From: Bradyrhizobium sp. ISRA430
GTDB lineage: Bacteria > Pseudomonadota > Alphaproteobacteria > Rhizobiales > Xanthobacteraceae
DNA: 64,000 nucleotides
Assembly: GCF_029909975.1 (NCBI RefSeq)
Contig: NZ_CP094516.1
Coordinates: 620,001-684,000 of the forward strand
Direction: 5' to 3'
Shown: piece by piece, positions 36,525 to 44,859 of the stretch
Position numbering within the stretch: position 1 is the stretch's first letter
Layout: each line of letters begins with the position of its first letter
Program-made: the position numbers and the translations under genes
Notes under the pieces: generated by a model
Databases searched by the model: none
Told to the model about the DNA's origin: nothing
What the model saw: the letters and a program-made list of their open reading frames with translations, nothing else

Positions 36525-36774
36525 GGTCGGTCCTCTCAAGGGAAAACTCCCGTGCCAGGACATGGGAACAGGCCGTCCTCGTGCCAAGGGTGCCCGGGTA
36601 TTAACAAGCGGAAATATTCCGGCGATTCCGCGCTTGACGCCGCGAGTCGGCTCGGTCGGTCTCCCGCCCATGCTCTCTATCAACTTGAACAGTTGAACGA
36701 GGCCGCGCCGCCGGTACGACCCAAGAGAGTGCAGCAACGGCGCAACGATGCGGCTAGCGAGCTGACGACAAAAC

Positions 36775-37593
36775 TCACCGCCCCTTGAAGTTCGCCATGC
36801 GCCGCTCTTCCGTTGCCTTGACGCCTTCCTTGAAATCTTCCGTGGCGCGCAGCCGCGTCTGCTCGGCGAGCTCATGGTTGGTCGCGGCCAATACGCGGTC
36901 GGCCAATCCTGCGCGCATCGTGGCGCGGGTGGAGATGAGGCCGAGCGGCGAGCACTCGGCGATCTCGCCGGCGAGCTTCATCGCGGCGGATTTCACCTGG
37001 TCCTGCGGCACCAGCTCGTTGGCGAGGCCCCATTTGTAGGCCTCTTCGCCGGTGACGCGGCGGCTGGTGTAGAACATCAGCTCGGCGTTGTTCTTGCCGA
37101 TCAGCTCGGGCAGCGTCACCGTCAGGCCGAAGCCGGGGTGGAAGCCGAGCTTGGTGAAGTTTGCGGCGAAGCGCGCCTCGGGGCAGGTGACGCGGAAATC
37201 CGCGGAGACCGCGAGGCCCAATCCGCCGCCGATGGCCGCGCCCTGCACGGCCGCGACGATCGGCTTCTTGGCGCGGAAGATGCGCACGGCCTGGATGTAG
37301 AGATGGTTGATGGAGCCGAGGCTGTCGGCCGGATCGCCCTTTGCCGTTCTCTCGGCCGCGCGTGCCTCGTGCTCTTGCCGGGCCGGGTCGTTGAAATTGG
37401 CGCCGGCGCAGAACGCCTTGCCCTGCGCCGACAGGACGGACGCGCGGATCTCGATGTCGCGATCGAACTCGTCGAGCGCGTCCGCGATCTGGTTGATCAG
37501 CGAAATGTCGAAGAAGTTGAGCGGCGGGCGGCGGATCTCGATGGTGCCGACGTGCCCGACCTTCTCGACGCCGATATCGTTGTAGGTGCTCAT
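36775..37593 (-). CDS. Enoyl-CoA hydratase/isomerase family protein
   Basis: A 272-residue crotonase-fold enzyme, expected to hydrate or isomerise an unsaturated acyl-CoA. The first oxyanion-hole segment is GKAFCAGANFND and the second is GAAIGGGLGLAVSADFRV. The catalytic area reads ARFAANFTKLGFHPGFGLTV, where the position often held by Glu in enoyl-CoA hydratase is Asn/Phe-Thr, so a classical hydratase mechanism is not assured. The ATG is at 37593. It is the last gene of a run with two acyl-CoA dehydrogenase genes (40- and 18-base gaps) that is divergent from an SDR gene, so all four probably serve one acyl-CoA pathway. Confidence 0.85.
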   Translation of the reverse strand: MSTYNDIGVEKVGHVGTIEIRRPPLNFFDISLINQIADALDEFDRDIEIRASVLSAQGKAFCAGANFNDPARQEHEARAAERTAKGDPADSLGSINHLYIQAVRIFRAKKPIVAAVQGAAIGGGLGLAVSADFRVTCPEARFAANFTKLGFHPGFGLTVTLPELIGKNNAELMFYTSRRVTGEEAYKWGLANELVPQDQVKSAAMKLAGEIAECSPLGLISTRATMRAGLADRVLAATNHELAEQTRLRATEDFKEGVKATEERRMANFKGR

Positions 37594-37633
37594 GATGATC
37601 CTCGAATGATTAGCGCAGGCCAAGTCCGCGCGA

Positions 37634-38794
37634 TTAGCGCAGACCGAGCCCGCGGGCGATGATGCCGCGCAGCACCTCGGTGGTGCCGCCCTGGATGGTG
37701 AGTTTCGGCGCGGTCTTGATGGCGAAATCGAGCTGCCGCTCCAGCGTTTCGCGGTTGGTCGCGGTCTCCTCGACGAAGGCGGCGAGGTCGCGCACGCGGT
37801 GCGGAAGCTGCTGCTCCCACACCGTGCCGATGTCCTTGACGATGGAAGCTTCCACCACCGGCTCCTTGCCGGCCTGGAGCATGCCGGCAACGGAGACCGA
37901 CATGCGCCGCATGGTGTGGAGCTGCGCCACCAGCCGGCCGATGCCTTCGGCGCTGCGCGTGTCCGGATCGCTGCCGACCGCGCGCACCAGCTCGGTCAGC
38001 ACGTAGTAGGTCTCCAGGAAGCGCTCGGGGCCGCTGCGCTCATAGGCGAGCTCCGATGTCGCCTGCTTCCAGGCGCCATCGACTTCGCCGAGCACGTGAT
38101 CGTCTGGGATGAAGTAGTCGGTGAAGACGACCTCGTTGAACTCGTACTGACCGGTGATCTGGCCGATCGGGTTCACCTTGATGCCCGGCTGCTTCATCTT
38201 GACCAGGAACTGGGTCAGGCCGTGGCGGCGGTTTTCCTTGGTCGGCGGCGAGGTGCGGAAGATCGCGATCATGTAGTCGGCGATATGCGCCGATGAGGTC
38301 CAGATCTTGGTGCCGTTGATGAGATAGCCGCCATCGGTCTTGGTCGCGCGCGTCTTCGCCGCGAACAGGTCTGAGCCCGAATTCGGCTCGCTCATGCCGA
38401 TGGCAAAGCACAGCTCGCCGCGACAGATGCGCGGCAGGATCTCCATCTTGATGTGCTCGGGAGCATACTTCAAAAGCACCGGCCCGCTCTGGCGGTCGGC
38501 GACGAAGAAGCGCCGCGTCGGCGCATTGGCGACGCGCATCTCTTCCGTCACGACATAGCGCTCGAGGAAGGAGCGTTCCTGGCCGCCATATTTCTTCGGC
38601 CATGTCATGCCGAGCCAGCCCTTGGCGCCGACCCGGCGGGAAAATTCCGGCGCGTCGGTGTCCTCGCGGTTGGGCTTGTGCGGATCAAAGGTGCCGGCGG
38701 CGATTTCCTCGGCGAGGAAGGCGCGCACTTCCTTGCGGAGCTGCTCGCATTCGGGCGGCAGGCGGATCGGATCGAAACGGAGGGCAGCAGTCAT
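37634..38794 (-). CDS. Acyl-CoA dehydrogenase, large-type subunit
   Basis: A 386-residue flavoprotein that introduces an alpha,beta double bond in an acyl-CoA. FAD and substrate segments: CFAIGMSEPNSGSDLFAAKT, GYLINGTKIWTSSAHIADYM, and the C-terminal APKLTIQGGTTEVLRGIIAR. The C-terminal Glu position of short/medium-chain enzymes is Gly (QGGT), but a Glu in SELAYERSGPERF is placed like the base of isovaleryl and long-chain types. It is adjacent to a second, shorter dehydrogenase-like gene (18 bases), as in heteromeric alpha2beta2 acyl-CoA dehydrogenases. Confidence 0.9.
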   Translation of the reverse strand: MTAALRFDPIRLPPECEQLRKEVRAFLAEEIAAGTFDPHKPNREDTDAPEFSRRVGAKGWLGMTWPKKYGGQERSFLERYVVTEEMRVANAPTRRFFVADRQSGPVLLKYAPEHIKMEILPRICRGELCFAIGMSEPNSGSDLFAAKTRATKTDGGYLINGTKIWTSSAHIADYMIAIFRTSPPTKENRRHGLTQFLVKMKQPGIKVNPIGQITGQYEFNEVVFTDYFIPDDHVLGEVDGAWKQATSELAYERSGPERFLETYYVLTELVRAVGSDPDTRSAEGIGRLVAQLHTMRRMSVSVAGMLQAGKEPVVEASIVKDIGTVWEQQLPHRVRDLAAFVEETATNRETLERQLDFAIKTAPKLTIQGGTTEVLRGIIARGLGLR

Positions 38795-38812
38795 TGATGT
38801 CTCGTCCTCTGA

Positions 38813-39877
38813 TCAGCGCGAAGCCACGAGCGGCCACAATTCATCGGCGCCGCGACTGGCAACCAGCCTGCCGAGTTCGACGGCCCAGTGGCTCTCCGAG
38901 CCGAAATCGTCGCGCCAGGCCAAAGCCCGCAGCGAGTAGCGGTGCAGGATGTGCTCCATGGTGAAGCCGATCGCTCCGTGCACTTGATGCGCGATGCTGC
39001 CGCCCTTTTCCGCGGCTTCGGCGCAACGGATCTTTGCCGAGGCGGCCTCGAGGTAGACCTCGTCATCGAAGGCTTTTGCATTCGCGACGGCGTCGGCGGC
39101 TGAGGTCGCAGCCGCGAGCGCCGCGGCGGACTCGCCGGCGAGGCGGGCGAGATTGTGCTGCACGGCCTGGAATTTCGAGATCTTCTTCTCGAAGGCGACC
39201 CGCTCGTTGGAATAGCGCACGGAAATGTCGAGCATCGACTCCAGCGCACCGGCGATCTGTAGGCTGCGCGCGACGCCGCCGATCAGCATCAGGGTGATCT
39301 GGTCAAAAGCGTTTGGCGCCGGCTTGATGGTGACGGGATCGACGTTGTCGAGAGTCACTGCGTCGCTGTGGTCGTAGCCGACATTGAGTCCGGCTTCGAT
39401 CCGCACTTTGGCCGCGTCGACCAGCGCGATCGAGACGCCGTCCTTGCCGTGCACCAGCACCGCAAAATGCTTGGCCGCCTTCGCAAAGGGTACGCCGCGG
39501 GCGCGGCCGGAGAGCGAACCGTCGGCGTTGAGCGTGATGCGGTCCTTCGGGCTTGCCGGCACGACCGTCATCTCGCCGTCGGGGGAGGCGATCTTCGCTT
39601 GCGCGAGCAGCCAGCCCGCGAGCATGGTCTCGGCCAGCGGAACCGCGATCGCAAAGCGTCCGGCCGCATTGAGCAGGGCAAAGCCGTCGGCAAGGCTCGC
39701 GCCGGAGCCGCCGAGATCCTCGGGCACCCAGGACAGCGGCAGGCCGGCTTCGCTCAGCGCCTGCCACAGCGGCGTCTTCCACGCGTCCTTCTTATCGTTA
39801 TTGATGGTTTGCGGATCGGCGAGATCGGCGAAGATCTTCTCCGCGGTCTCGACGACGATATTGTCACTCTCCGCCAC
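38813..39877 (-). CDS. Acyl-CoA dehydrogenase-like protein, probable partner subunit
   Basis: A 354-residue acyl-CoA dehydrogenase homologue. The start is taken as the GTG at 39877 with GGGGAA eight to thirteen bases upstream. The N-terminal helical region has LPLSWVPEDLGGSGASLADG, the middle is divergent, and the C-terminus has HQVHGAIGFTMEHILHRYSL but lacks the GGT motif and an obvious catalytic Glu. This profile fits the non-catalytic or FAD-sharing small subunit of heteromeric acyl-CoA dehydrogenases. It is first in the three-gene run and divergent from the SDR gene across 252 bases that should carry the promoters. Confidence 0.85.
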   Translation of the reverse strand: MAESDNIVVETAEKIFADLADPQTINNDKKDAWKTPLWQALSEAGLPLSWVPEDLGGSGASLADGFALLNAAGRFAIAVPLAETMLAGWLLAQAKIASPDGEMTVVPASPKDRITLNADGSLSGRARGVPFAKAAKHFAVLVHGKDGVSIALVDAAKVRIEAGLNVGYDHSDAVTLDNVDPVTIKPAPNAFDQITLMLIGGVARSLQIAGALESMLDISVRYSNERVAFEKKISKFQAVQHNLARLAGESAAALAAATSAADAVANAKAFDDEVYLEAASAKIRCAEAAEKGGSIAHQVHGAIGFTMEHILHRYSLRALAWRDDFGSESHWAVELGRLVASRGADELWPLVASR

Positions 39878-40129
39878 AGCGTTCCCCGTGTTTTGCCATT
39901 GGCACGCCCGGCCCGGTGGCAGGCGCGCGGGTCTCTTCTTGCGCCCGATGATCGGAAAAAGCCATGGCCGTGACAAGCGTTGATCGCAGGTCCATCTGCG
40001 GCGCGGGCATGGGCAGAAAGACTAATTCCGCTTTGCGGAGTTTGGTCGATTTGCAGGGCGCGGCAAACTCGCTAAACAGAGCCCCTTACATCCAAGAGCT
40101 TGCATTCAACTCAGGGGAAGGAAATCGGG

Positions 40130-40915
40130 ATGGCAAAGGACGGCTTGTGCGCAATCGTGACGGGGTCCGCATCCGGCCTCGGGGCGGCGACCGCGCAAAT
40201 TCTGGCGCGGAGCGGCGCGCGGCTCGTCATCAACTATTCCTCCAGTCAGAAGGAAGCCGAGTCGACCGCCGAGGCCTGCCGCAAGGCGGGCGCGGCGGAA
40301 GTTGTGATCGTACAGGGCGATGTCTCGCGCGATGAGGATTGCCGCAAGATCGTTGCGGCGGCCGCGCCCTGGGGGCGGCTCGACGTGCTCATCAACAATG
40401 CCGGCACCACCAAGCACGTCGCCCATGGCAATCTCGACGGGCTCTCCTCGGAGGATTTCCAGCGGCTGTTCGGCGTTAACACCATCGGACCGTTCCAGAT
40501 GGTGCGCGCGGCGCGCAGCCTGCTCGAAGCCGGCGCGAATGCATCGGGGCGGCCGTCGGCGGTGGTGAACGTGTCCTCGGTCGCCGGCATCAGCGGGGTC
40601 GGCTCGTCGATCGCCTATGCCGCGAGCAAGGGTGCACTCAACACCATCACGCTGTCGCTGGCGCGCGCGCTTGCGCCGCTGATCCGCGTCAACACGGTCT
40701 GCCCCGGCTATATCGATACGCCCTGGTTCACCAAGGGCCGCGGTGAGGAAGGTGCCAAGCAGGTTCGCGATAATGTGGTGGCGAAGGTGCCGCTGAAGGT
40801 CGCGTCAACGGCAGAGGACATCGCGCAGCTTGTCTGCTTCCTCGCAACGCCGGCGTCGAGCAACATGACCGGCGAGATCGTGCGCATGGATGCCGGGCTG
40901 CATTTGATTACGTAA
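40130..40915 (+). CDS. Short-chain dehydrogenase/reductase
   Basis: A 261-residue classical SDR using NAD(P)(H). The cofactor motif is TGSASGLGAA, the structural motif NNAG is in DVLINNAGTTKH, the catalytic Ser is in VVNVSSVAGI, and Tyr and Lys are in YAASKGALN. The substrate is unknown; its position divergent from the acyl-CoA dehydrogenase/hydratase run suggests 3-hydroxyacyl-CoA or a cyclic alcohol intermediate. The ATG at 40130 follows AGGGGAAGGAAA. A REP-like palindrome begins two bases after the stop. Confidence 0.9.
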   Translation: MAKDGLCAIVTGSASGLGAATAQILARSGARLVINYSSSQKEAESTAEACRKAGAAEVVIVQGDVSRDEDCRKIVAAAAPWGRLDVLINNAGTTKHVAHGNLDGLSSEDFQRLFGVNTIGPFQMVRAARSLLEAGANASGRPSAVVNVSSVAGISGVGSSIAYAASKGALNTITLSLARALAPLIRVNTVCPGYIDTPWFTKGRGEEGAKQVRDNVVAKVPLKVASTAEDIAQLVCFLATPASSNMTGEIVRMDAGLHLIT

Positions 40916-40917
40916 CT

Positions 40918-41040
40918 CGTCATTGCGAGCCAACGGGTCCGCGCGGAGCGCGGCCCGATGACAGGCTCCGCGAAGCAATCCAGAAGGTATCCGCGGTGGC
41001 AGTCTGGATTGCTTCGTCGCAAGAGCTCCTCGCAATGACG
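40918..41040. repeat. REP-like palindromic element after the SDR gene
   Basis: Terminal arms CGTCATTGCGAG (40918-40929) and CTCGCAATGACG (41029-41040) are perfect inverses, with inner arms GAAGCAATCCAGA and TCTGGATTGCTTC. Same family as the element at 31828. Immediately after it, 41075-41097 (ATGCCCGGGACAAGCC...GGGCAT) is a second, different small palindrome. Confidence 0.85.
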
Positions 41041-41140
41041 GTGTATGAGGGTTGCTGCGGAGAACACAACGTGGATGCCCGGGACAAGCCGGGGCATGGT
41101 GATGACGCGGCAACGCGCCGTTCTTCAGCAAGTAGCGTCG

Positions 41141-41413
41141 CTACCCCTTGATCACGCCGCTCGCGACCAGGCGGTGCCAGATGAACAGCACCACCACCGC
41201 GCCGATGGTGGCGGTGATGAAGCCGGCGCCCTGGTCGGGGCCGTAGTGGCCGATGGCCTGGCCGATGAAGGTGGCGAGGAACGCGCCGGCGATGCCGAGG
41301 ACGGTGGTGAGAATGAAGCCGCTCGGGTTGTTCGGTCCCGGCGCGAGCCAGCGCGCGATGAGGCCGGCGATGAAGCCGACGATGATGATCCACAACAGGC
41401 CACCCACGCTCAT
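41141..41413 (-). CDS. GlsB/YeaQ/YmgE family membrane protein
   Basis: A 90-residue protein almost entirely made of three hydrophobic helices: LLWIIIVGFIAGLIARWLAP, GFILTTVLGIAGAFLATFIG and ATIGAVVVLFIWHRLVASG. The glycine-rich pattern GxxAGxxAxxxxPG is the transglycosylase-associated/YeaQ family signature. Family members are small stress-related inner-membrane proteins of unknown activity. It lies in a pair of minus-strand genes with the YidB-like gene, separated by a dispersed repeat. Confidence 0.88.
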   Translation of the reverse strand: MSVGGLLWIIIVGFIAGLIARWLAPGPNNPSGFILTTVLGIAGAFLATFIGQAIGHYGPDQGAGFITATIGAVVVLFIWHRLVASGVIKG

Positions 41414-41440
41414 GTCAGTGCTCCCCTTCCTGAACGCCTA

Positions 41441-41514
41441 AAGCATGATCCGGACCCGAACGGCCGCGTTGGCGCAACGCGTGCAGCGATCTTCCGAAAA
41501 GATCATGCTCAAAC
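41441..41514. repeat. GCATGATC...GATCATGC dispersed repeat
   Basis: Inverted arms AGCATGATC (41442-41450) and GATCATGCT (41501-41509) flank a centre with TTCCGAAAA. The sequence is of the AAAGCATGATCCGGA...TCCGAAAAGATCATGCTCAAAC type, which I recall as abundant in Bradyrhizobium and relatives. Confidence 0.7.
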
Positions 41515-41530
41515 CAACCTAAGACTTCGA

Positions 41531-42097
41531 TTAGATTCTGCCCGAGATCTCGTTCTCGGTCGGCAGCCGGCCGTCCGGCGTCAGATGGTCGATCACCTGC
41601 GGCAGGTACTGGCTGAGGCCGGAGAGCAGCTCGTCGCGCGACAGGCCGCTCTGGGCGGAGAGGCTCTCGATCTGGTCGGCGCCGAGCGCGTTGGCGAGAT
41701 CGCCGGGAGCGATGGGCTTGTTTTGACCCTTGCCGACCCAGGAGTTCGCGGTCTCGCCGTGGCCGCCCTGCTGGAGCTGGTTGAGGAGATCGCCGAGGCC
41801 ACCGCTGAGCACGGTGCCGGCCGCGCCACCCGCGAGCAGGCCGCCAAGGCCGCCCTTGAGCACGTCACCGAGTCCGCCGCCCGCACCCGCATTCACCGGC
41901 GGGGGCGCAGGGGTCGGCGACGGCTGCGGCGCGGTGCCGGACTGGTTGGTCGTCAGATGCTTGAACGCCTTCCAGGCGAGCAGGCCGAGGATCGCCATGG
42001 TCATCGGCGACATGCCGCCGGAGGATTCTTGTGAGCTCGGCGTGCTCGGACCGCGCGGGCCGTTCTGCATGCCGTTGAGGACGTCGAGTAGACCCAT
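41531..42097 (-). CDS. YidB family (DUF937) protein
   Basis: A 188-residue protein of the YidB/DUF937 family, function unknown. An N-terminal segment MGLLDVLNGMQNGP and a short hydrophobic stretch (MTMAILGLLAWKAFKHL) are followed by a Pro/Gly-rich linker. The Gly-rich core (GGGLGDVLKGGLGGLLAGG) leads to the conserved end NSWVGKGQNKPIAPGDLANA, DELLSGLSQYLPQVIDHLTP and GRLPTENEI. The ATG at 42097 is taken; upstream codons in frame do not fit the family. Confidence 0.88.
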   Translation of the reverse strand: MGLLDVLNGMQNGPRGPSTPSSQESSGGMSPMTMAILGLLAWKAFKHLTTNQSGTAPQPSPTPAPPPVNAGAGGGLGDVLKGGLGGLLAGGAAGTVLSGGLGDLLNQLQQGGHGETANSWVGKGQNKPIAPGDLANALGADQIESLSAQSGLSRDELLSGLSQYLPQVIDHLTPDGRLPTENEISGRI

Positions 42098-42269
42098 GGT
42101 GCTCTCCTTTGGCGTTCTCGATCGGCGAGTTCTCGCCGGTGACAAGCCCCCGGGGCGAAAACATATGGGGCTCTCATGACGGTTACAAGGCAGATGCGAC
42201 GCAACCGGACGGTGGGCAGCCGGCCTCGCCTCTGCTATCGAGACGGCGGTTCATCCAAGGAGAAGGGGC

Positions 42270-43277
42270 GTGGTTACGGATCGACCGATCGCGGTGGCCG
42301 GCGCGGGCGCCATCGGCTGTTTTGTCGGCGGCATGCTGGCCGCCGGTGGCCGCCGGGTCGCACTCCTGGTGCGGCCGCGGGTGAGGACCGAGATCGAGCG
42401 GTTCGGCCTGCGGCTGACCGATTTCGACGGGTCCGAGAACAAGCTCGGCGCGGCCAAGCTCGCACTGTCGGAAGACCCTTCGATCTTCGACAGCGCCGGC
42501 ATCGTGCTGGTCACGGTGAAAAGCGCCGACACCGCCGATGTGGCTGACCAGATCGCGCTGCATGCGCCGCAGGACGCCGTCGTCGTCTCACTGCAGAACG
42601 GTGTCGGCAACGTCGCGGTTTTGCGCGAGCGTCTGGCCGGCCGGCGCGTGCTCGCCGGCATGGTGCCGTTCAATGTCATCGCGATGGGCGATGGGCGCTT
42701 CCACCGCTCGACCTCCGGCGATATCCATGTCGAAGCGGACGAGGCGAACACGGCTCTCGCGCTATCGGTGCCGGGCCTCGCGATGCGTGCGAGCCGCGAT
42801 ATCACCGGTGTGCAATGGGGCAAGCTGATCATCAACTTGAACAACGCACTCAGCGCGCTGTCCGACATGCCGCTCGCCGCACAGCTCGCGAGCCGCGAAT
42901 GGCGGCGGCTGTTCGCAGATCAGATTGAGGAGGGGGTGGCCGTGATGAAGGCCGCCGGCATCATGCCGGTGTCGGCAACGCCGATCCCGCCGAAATGGAT
43001 GCCGACACTGCTGCGGCTGCCGGATCCGATCTTCAACCTGATCCTGGGACGAACCATGAAGATCGATCCGGAGGCGCGCTCCTCGATGTGGCAGGATTTG
43101 AAGCAGGGACGCACGACCGAGATCGACTATCTCCAGGGTGCAATCATCTCGCTTGCCGAGCGCAACGGCGTCGATGTGCCACTGTCGCGTCGCATTGTCG
43201 CGCTGATCAGGGAGGCCGAGGCGGCGGGGAAGGGACCGCCGAGGTTGACGCCGCAACAGATCCGCGGCGGGGCGTGA
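42270..43277 (+). CDS. 2-dehydropantoate 2-reductase-like protein
   Basis: A 335-residue NADPH-dependent reductase of the ApbA/PanE family. The nucleotide-binding motif is VAGAGAIGCFVGGML; VKSADTADVADQI and SLQNGVGN match the family; the catalytic Lys and Asn are in GVQWGKLIINLNNALSAL and a later acidic residue region is QGRTTEIDYLQGAI. It could be the pantothenate pathway enzyme or a paralogue acting on another 2-keto acid; a second homologue is at 51796-52770. The start is a GTG at 42270 after AAGGAGAAGG. Confidence 0.85.
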   Translation: MVTDRPIAVAGAGAIGCFVGGMLAAGGRRVALLVRPRVRTEIERFGLRLTDFDGSENKLGAAKLALSEDPSIFDSAGIVLVTVKSADTADVADQIALHAPQDAVVVSLQNGVGNVAVLRERLAGRRVLAGMVPFNVIAMGDGRFHRSTSGDIHVEADEANTALALSVPGLAMRASRDITGVQWGKLIINLNNALSALSDMPLAAQLASREWRRLFADQIEEGVAVMKAAGIMPVSATPIPPKWMPTLLRLPDPIFNLILGRTMKIDPEARSSMWQDLKQGRTTEIDYLQGAIISLAERNGVDVPLSRRIVALIREAEAAGKGPPRLTPQQIRGGA

Positions 43278-43305
43278 TCTCGCGCAGGCTGATAGGAGGA
43301 GCGCG

Positions 43306-43515
43306 ATGAAACTTTGTTTGGCAATCGGGCTCACGCTGGCCGCACTCTGCGGCGCATCCACGTTCGCCCAGGCCCGGCCGCCGACGGTCACGGTATCGCC
43401 CGGCTACGATGCACGATTGCAGCAGAGCCGGTCGGCGCTGAGCGGGACCACGACGACGGCGAACCCGACAGTGGCGAAGTCCTCGCACAACAAAAAGAAG
43501 AAGCATACGAACTGA
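43306..43515 (+). CDS. Small exported hypothetical protein
   Basis: A 69-residue protein with a signal peptide (LAIGLTLAALCGASTFAQA, cleavage near residue 23) and a mature part of about 45 residues, rich in Thr, Ser and Lys, ending SSHNKKKKHTN. The start follows GGAGG at 43294-43298. No family is recognised. It begins 28 bases after the reductase gene and may share its transcript. Confidence 0.65.
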   Translation: MKLCLAIGLTLAALCGASTFAQARPPTVTVSPGYDARLQQSRSALSGTTTTANPTVAKSSHNKKKKHTN

Positions 43516-43532
43516 GGCGCCGCATCCTCAAT

Positions 43533-43643
43533 CGTCGTCCTGGCGAAAGCCAGGACCTATGCCGCGGAATCTATCGATAGCGGACGGTAGGAGTACCGAA
43601 CGATGTGTCTTCGCCAAACTCCACCCTGGGGACCAGGACGACG
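43533..43643. repeat. Palindromic intergenic repeat with 11-bp arms
   Basis: Perfect arms CGTCGTCCTGG (43533-43543) and CCAGGACGACG (43633-43643), with a further short hairpin CCTGGCGAAAGCCAGG near the left end. REP-like, located between convergent genes. Confidence 0.75.
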
Positions 43644-43729
43644 ATGAAATGTGCTGCGGCGGCGGAATGCCAATTAAATCATTCCGCTTTCACTCGCATC
43701 GCGCGGCCCGGGACGACACCAGCAACAGC

Positions 43730-44350
43730 TCAACCCTTCTTCGCCGGCTTGCTCGGCGTCGGATTGAACAGCTTCTTCAGCTCGTTCAGCCCCTCCGACA
43801 GTCGCGGCCATTCGCAGGAAAACGCGCCTTTGGTGCAGGCTGCGCCCTTCGGTCGCGGCCGCGCGTCGGCGCCCGCCTGCTGGACTTTCGGCCGTACGAC
43901 CGGAACGGGCACGCGCTCGACCTCGCTGCGCAGCGCGATCTGCTGGAGTTGCTGTTCCTGCTGCTCACGCTGCTGGCGCGCTGTCGCTTCTGCTGCCGCA
44001 TTGCTGCGGCGCTGATTGGCGAGATAGGCGGTGTAGGATTGGTCGATCTTCTTCTGCTCCTCCGGCGTCGGATTGGGGCCGGCAATGTCGAAGGTGCGGT
44101 CCTGCAGGAAGTCGTAATAGGTATAGCCGCCGCCTGGCTTACGGCGACCGGCGAATTTCGCGTTGCATTCGGCAAGCGCCGTTGTCTTCTCCGCCTTGGT
44201 GGCGGACTTCTCGGCGGCGTCAGCGCATTCCTCGAAGTCGACCGGCGCGCGCTTCCACCATTGGGCGTGGCCATGCGACATAGGCAGGACCAATCCTGCC
44301 ACAGCAACGACGGGCAGCGCCGCACGACGCAATGCAATCACGGACGACAT
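43730..44350 (-). CDS. Exported hypothetical protein with Gln-rich coiled coil
   Basis: A 206-residue protein with a signal peptide (ALPVVAVAGLVLPMSHGHAQ) and a mature N-terminal region containing two Cys (FEECADAAEK, AECNAKFAG). It also has the block GGGYTYYDFLQDRTFDIAGP, a Gln/Arg helix (ARQQREQQEQQLQQ) and a basic Pro-rich tail with two more Cys. I do not recognise a named family. The ATG at 44350 is preferred since the signal peptide begins there; the frame runs further upstream without a plausible start signal. It is likely periplasmic. Confidence 0.72.
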   Translation of the reverse strand: MSSVIALRRAALPVVAVAGLVLPMSHGHAQWWKRAPVDFEECADAAEKSATKAEKTTALAECNAKFAGRRKPGGGYTYYDFLQDRTFDIAGPNPTPEEQKKIDQSYTAYLANQRRSNAAAEATARQQREQQEQQLQQIALRSEVERVPVPVVRPKVQQAGADARPRPKGAACTKGAFSCEWPRLSEGLNELKKLFNPTPSKPAKKG

Positions 44351-44859
44351 TCTTCCAAGGGTAATTTCTAGAGGACTCAACCCGAACTGAATCGGACCGG
44401 ATTTTTGCCCCTTTATAGCCGGCTTGTCACCCGTGGAACCCGGGAATTTCATGGCTGGGATGCTGACATTTTTTGCTTGACGTGGCACGTCGATCACAGC
44501 TCGTGATGCAATGCGCGGATAGTTTGGCGGCTTCGCAAATCGAAGAGCAAGAGAGAGAGGATAACAGGGTAGCGTGTTCGCTGCGAACGGGGCGGCGTCC
44601 AACGGCAATCTGGTGAAGACCGTTACGCACGCACGTCTCGCGATCGATCCATGCGCGATCATCGCGCGGGTACGGGTCCCGGCGCAATGTTTTCACCGGC
44701 GTTGCAACGGCGACACGATGCTCACTCGTTCGATCTGTTGAGCTTGCGCGGCGGAGCGATGATGCGGATGGCTTGAAGGAGCTGCCGTGGCTGTTACACT
44801 TTGGCTCGTGAGCGCCTCACCCTCGCGGCGACACCAAGAAGACGAAGTGGAAACGCCTG
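44351..44859. other. Intergenic region upstream of the CoA ligase cluster
   Basis: About 510 bases between divergent genes without a convincing coding frame. It holds an AT-rich patch (44465-44480, CATTTTTTGCTTGACG) that could be a -35 region and a short dyad ATCAC-AGCTC-GTGAT near 44493-44507. Promoters for both flanking genes must lie here. No RNA gene recognised. Confidence 0.4.

Noticed and set aside
44427..44696. 89-codon minus-strand frame in the ligase upstream gap
   Set aside because: No ribosome binding site, mixed composition rich in Cys/Ser/Arg, and it overlaps the probable promoter region.
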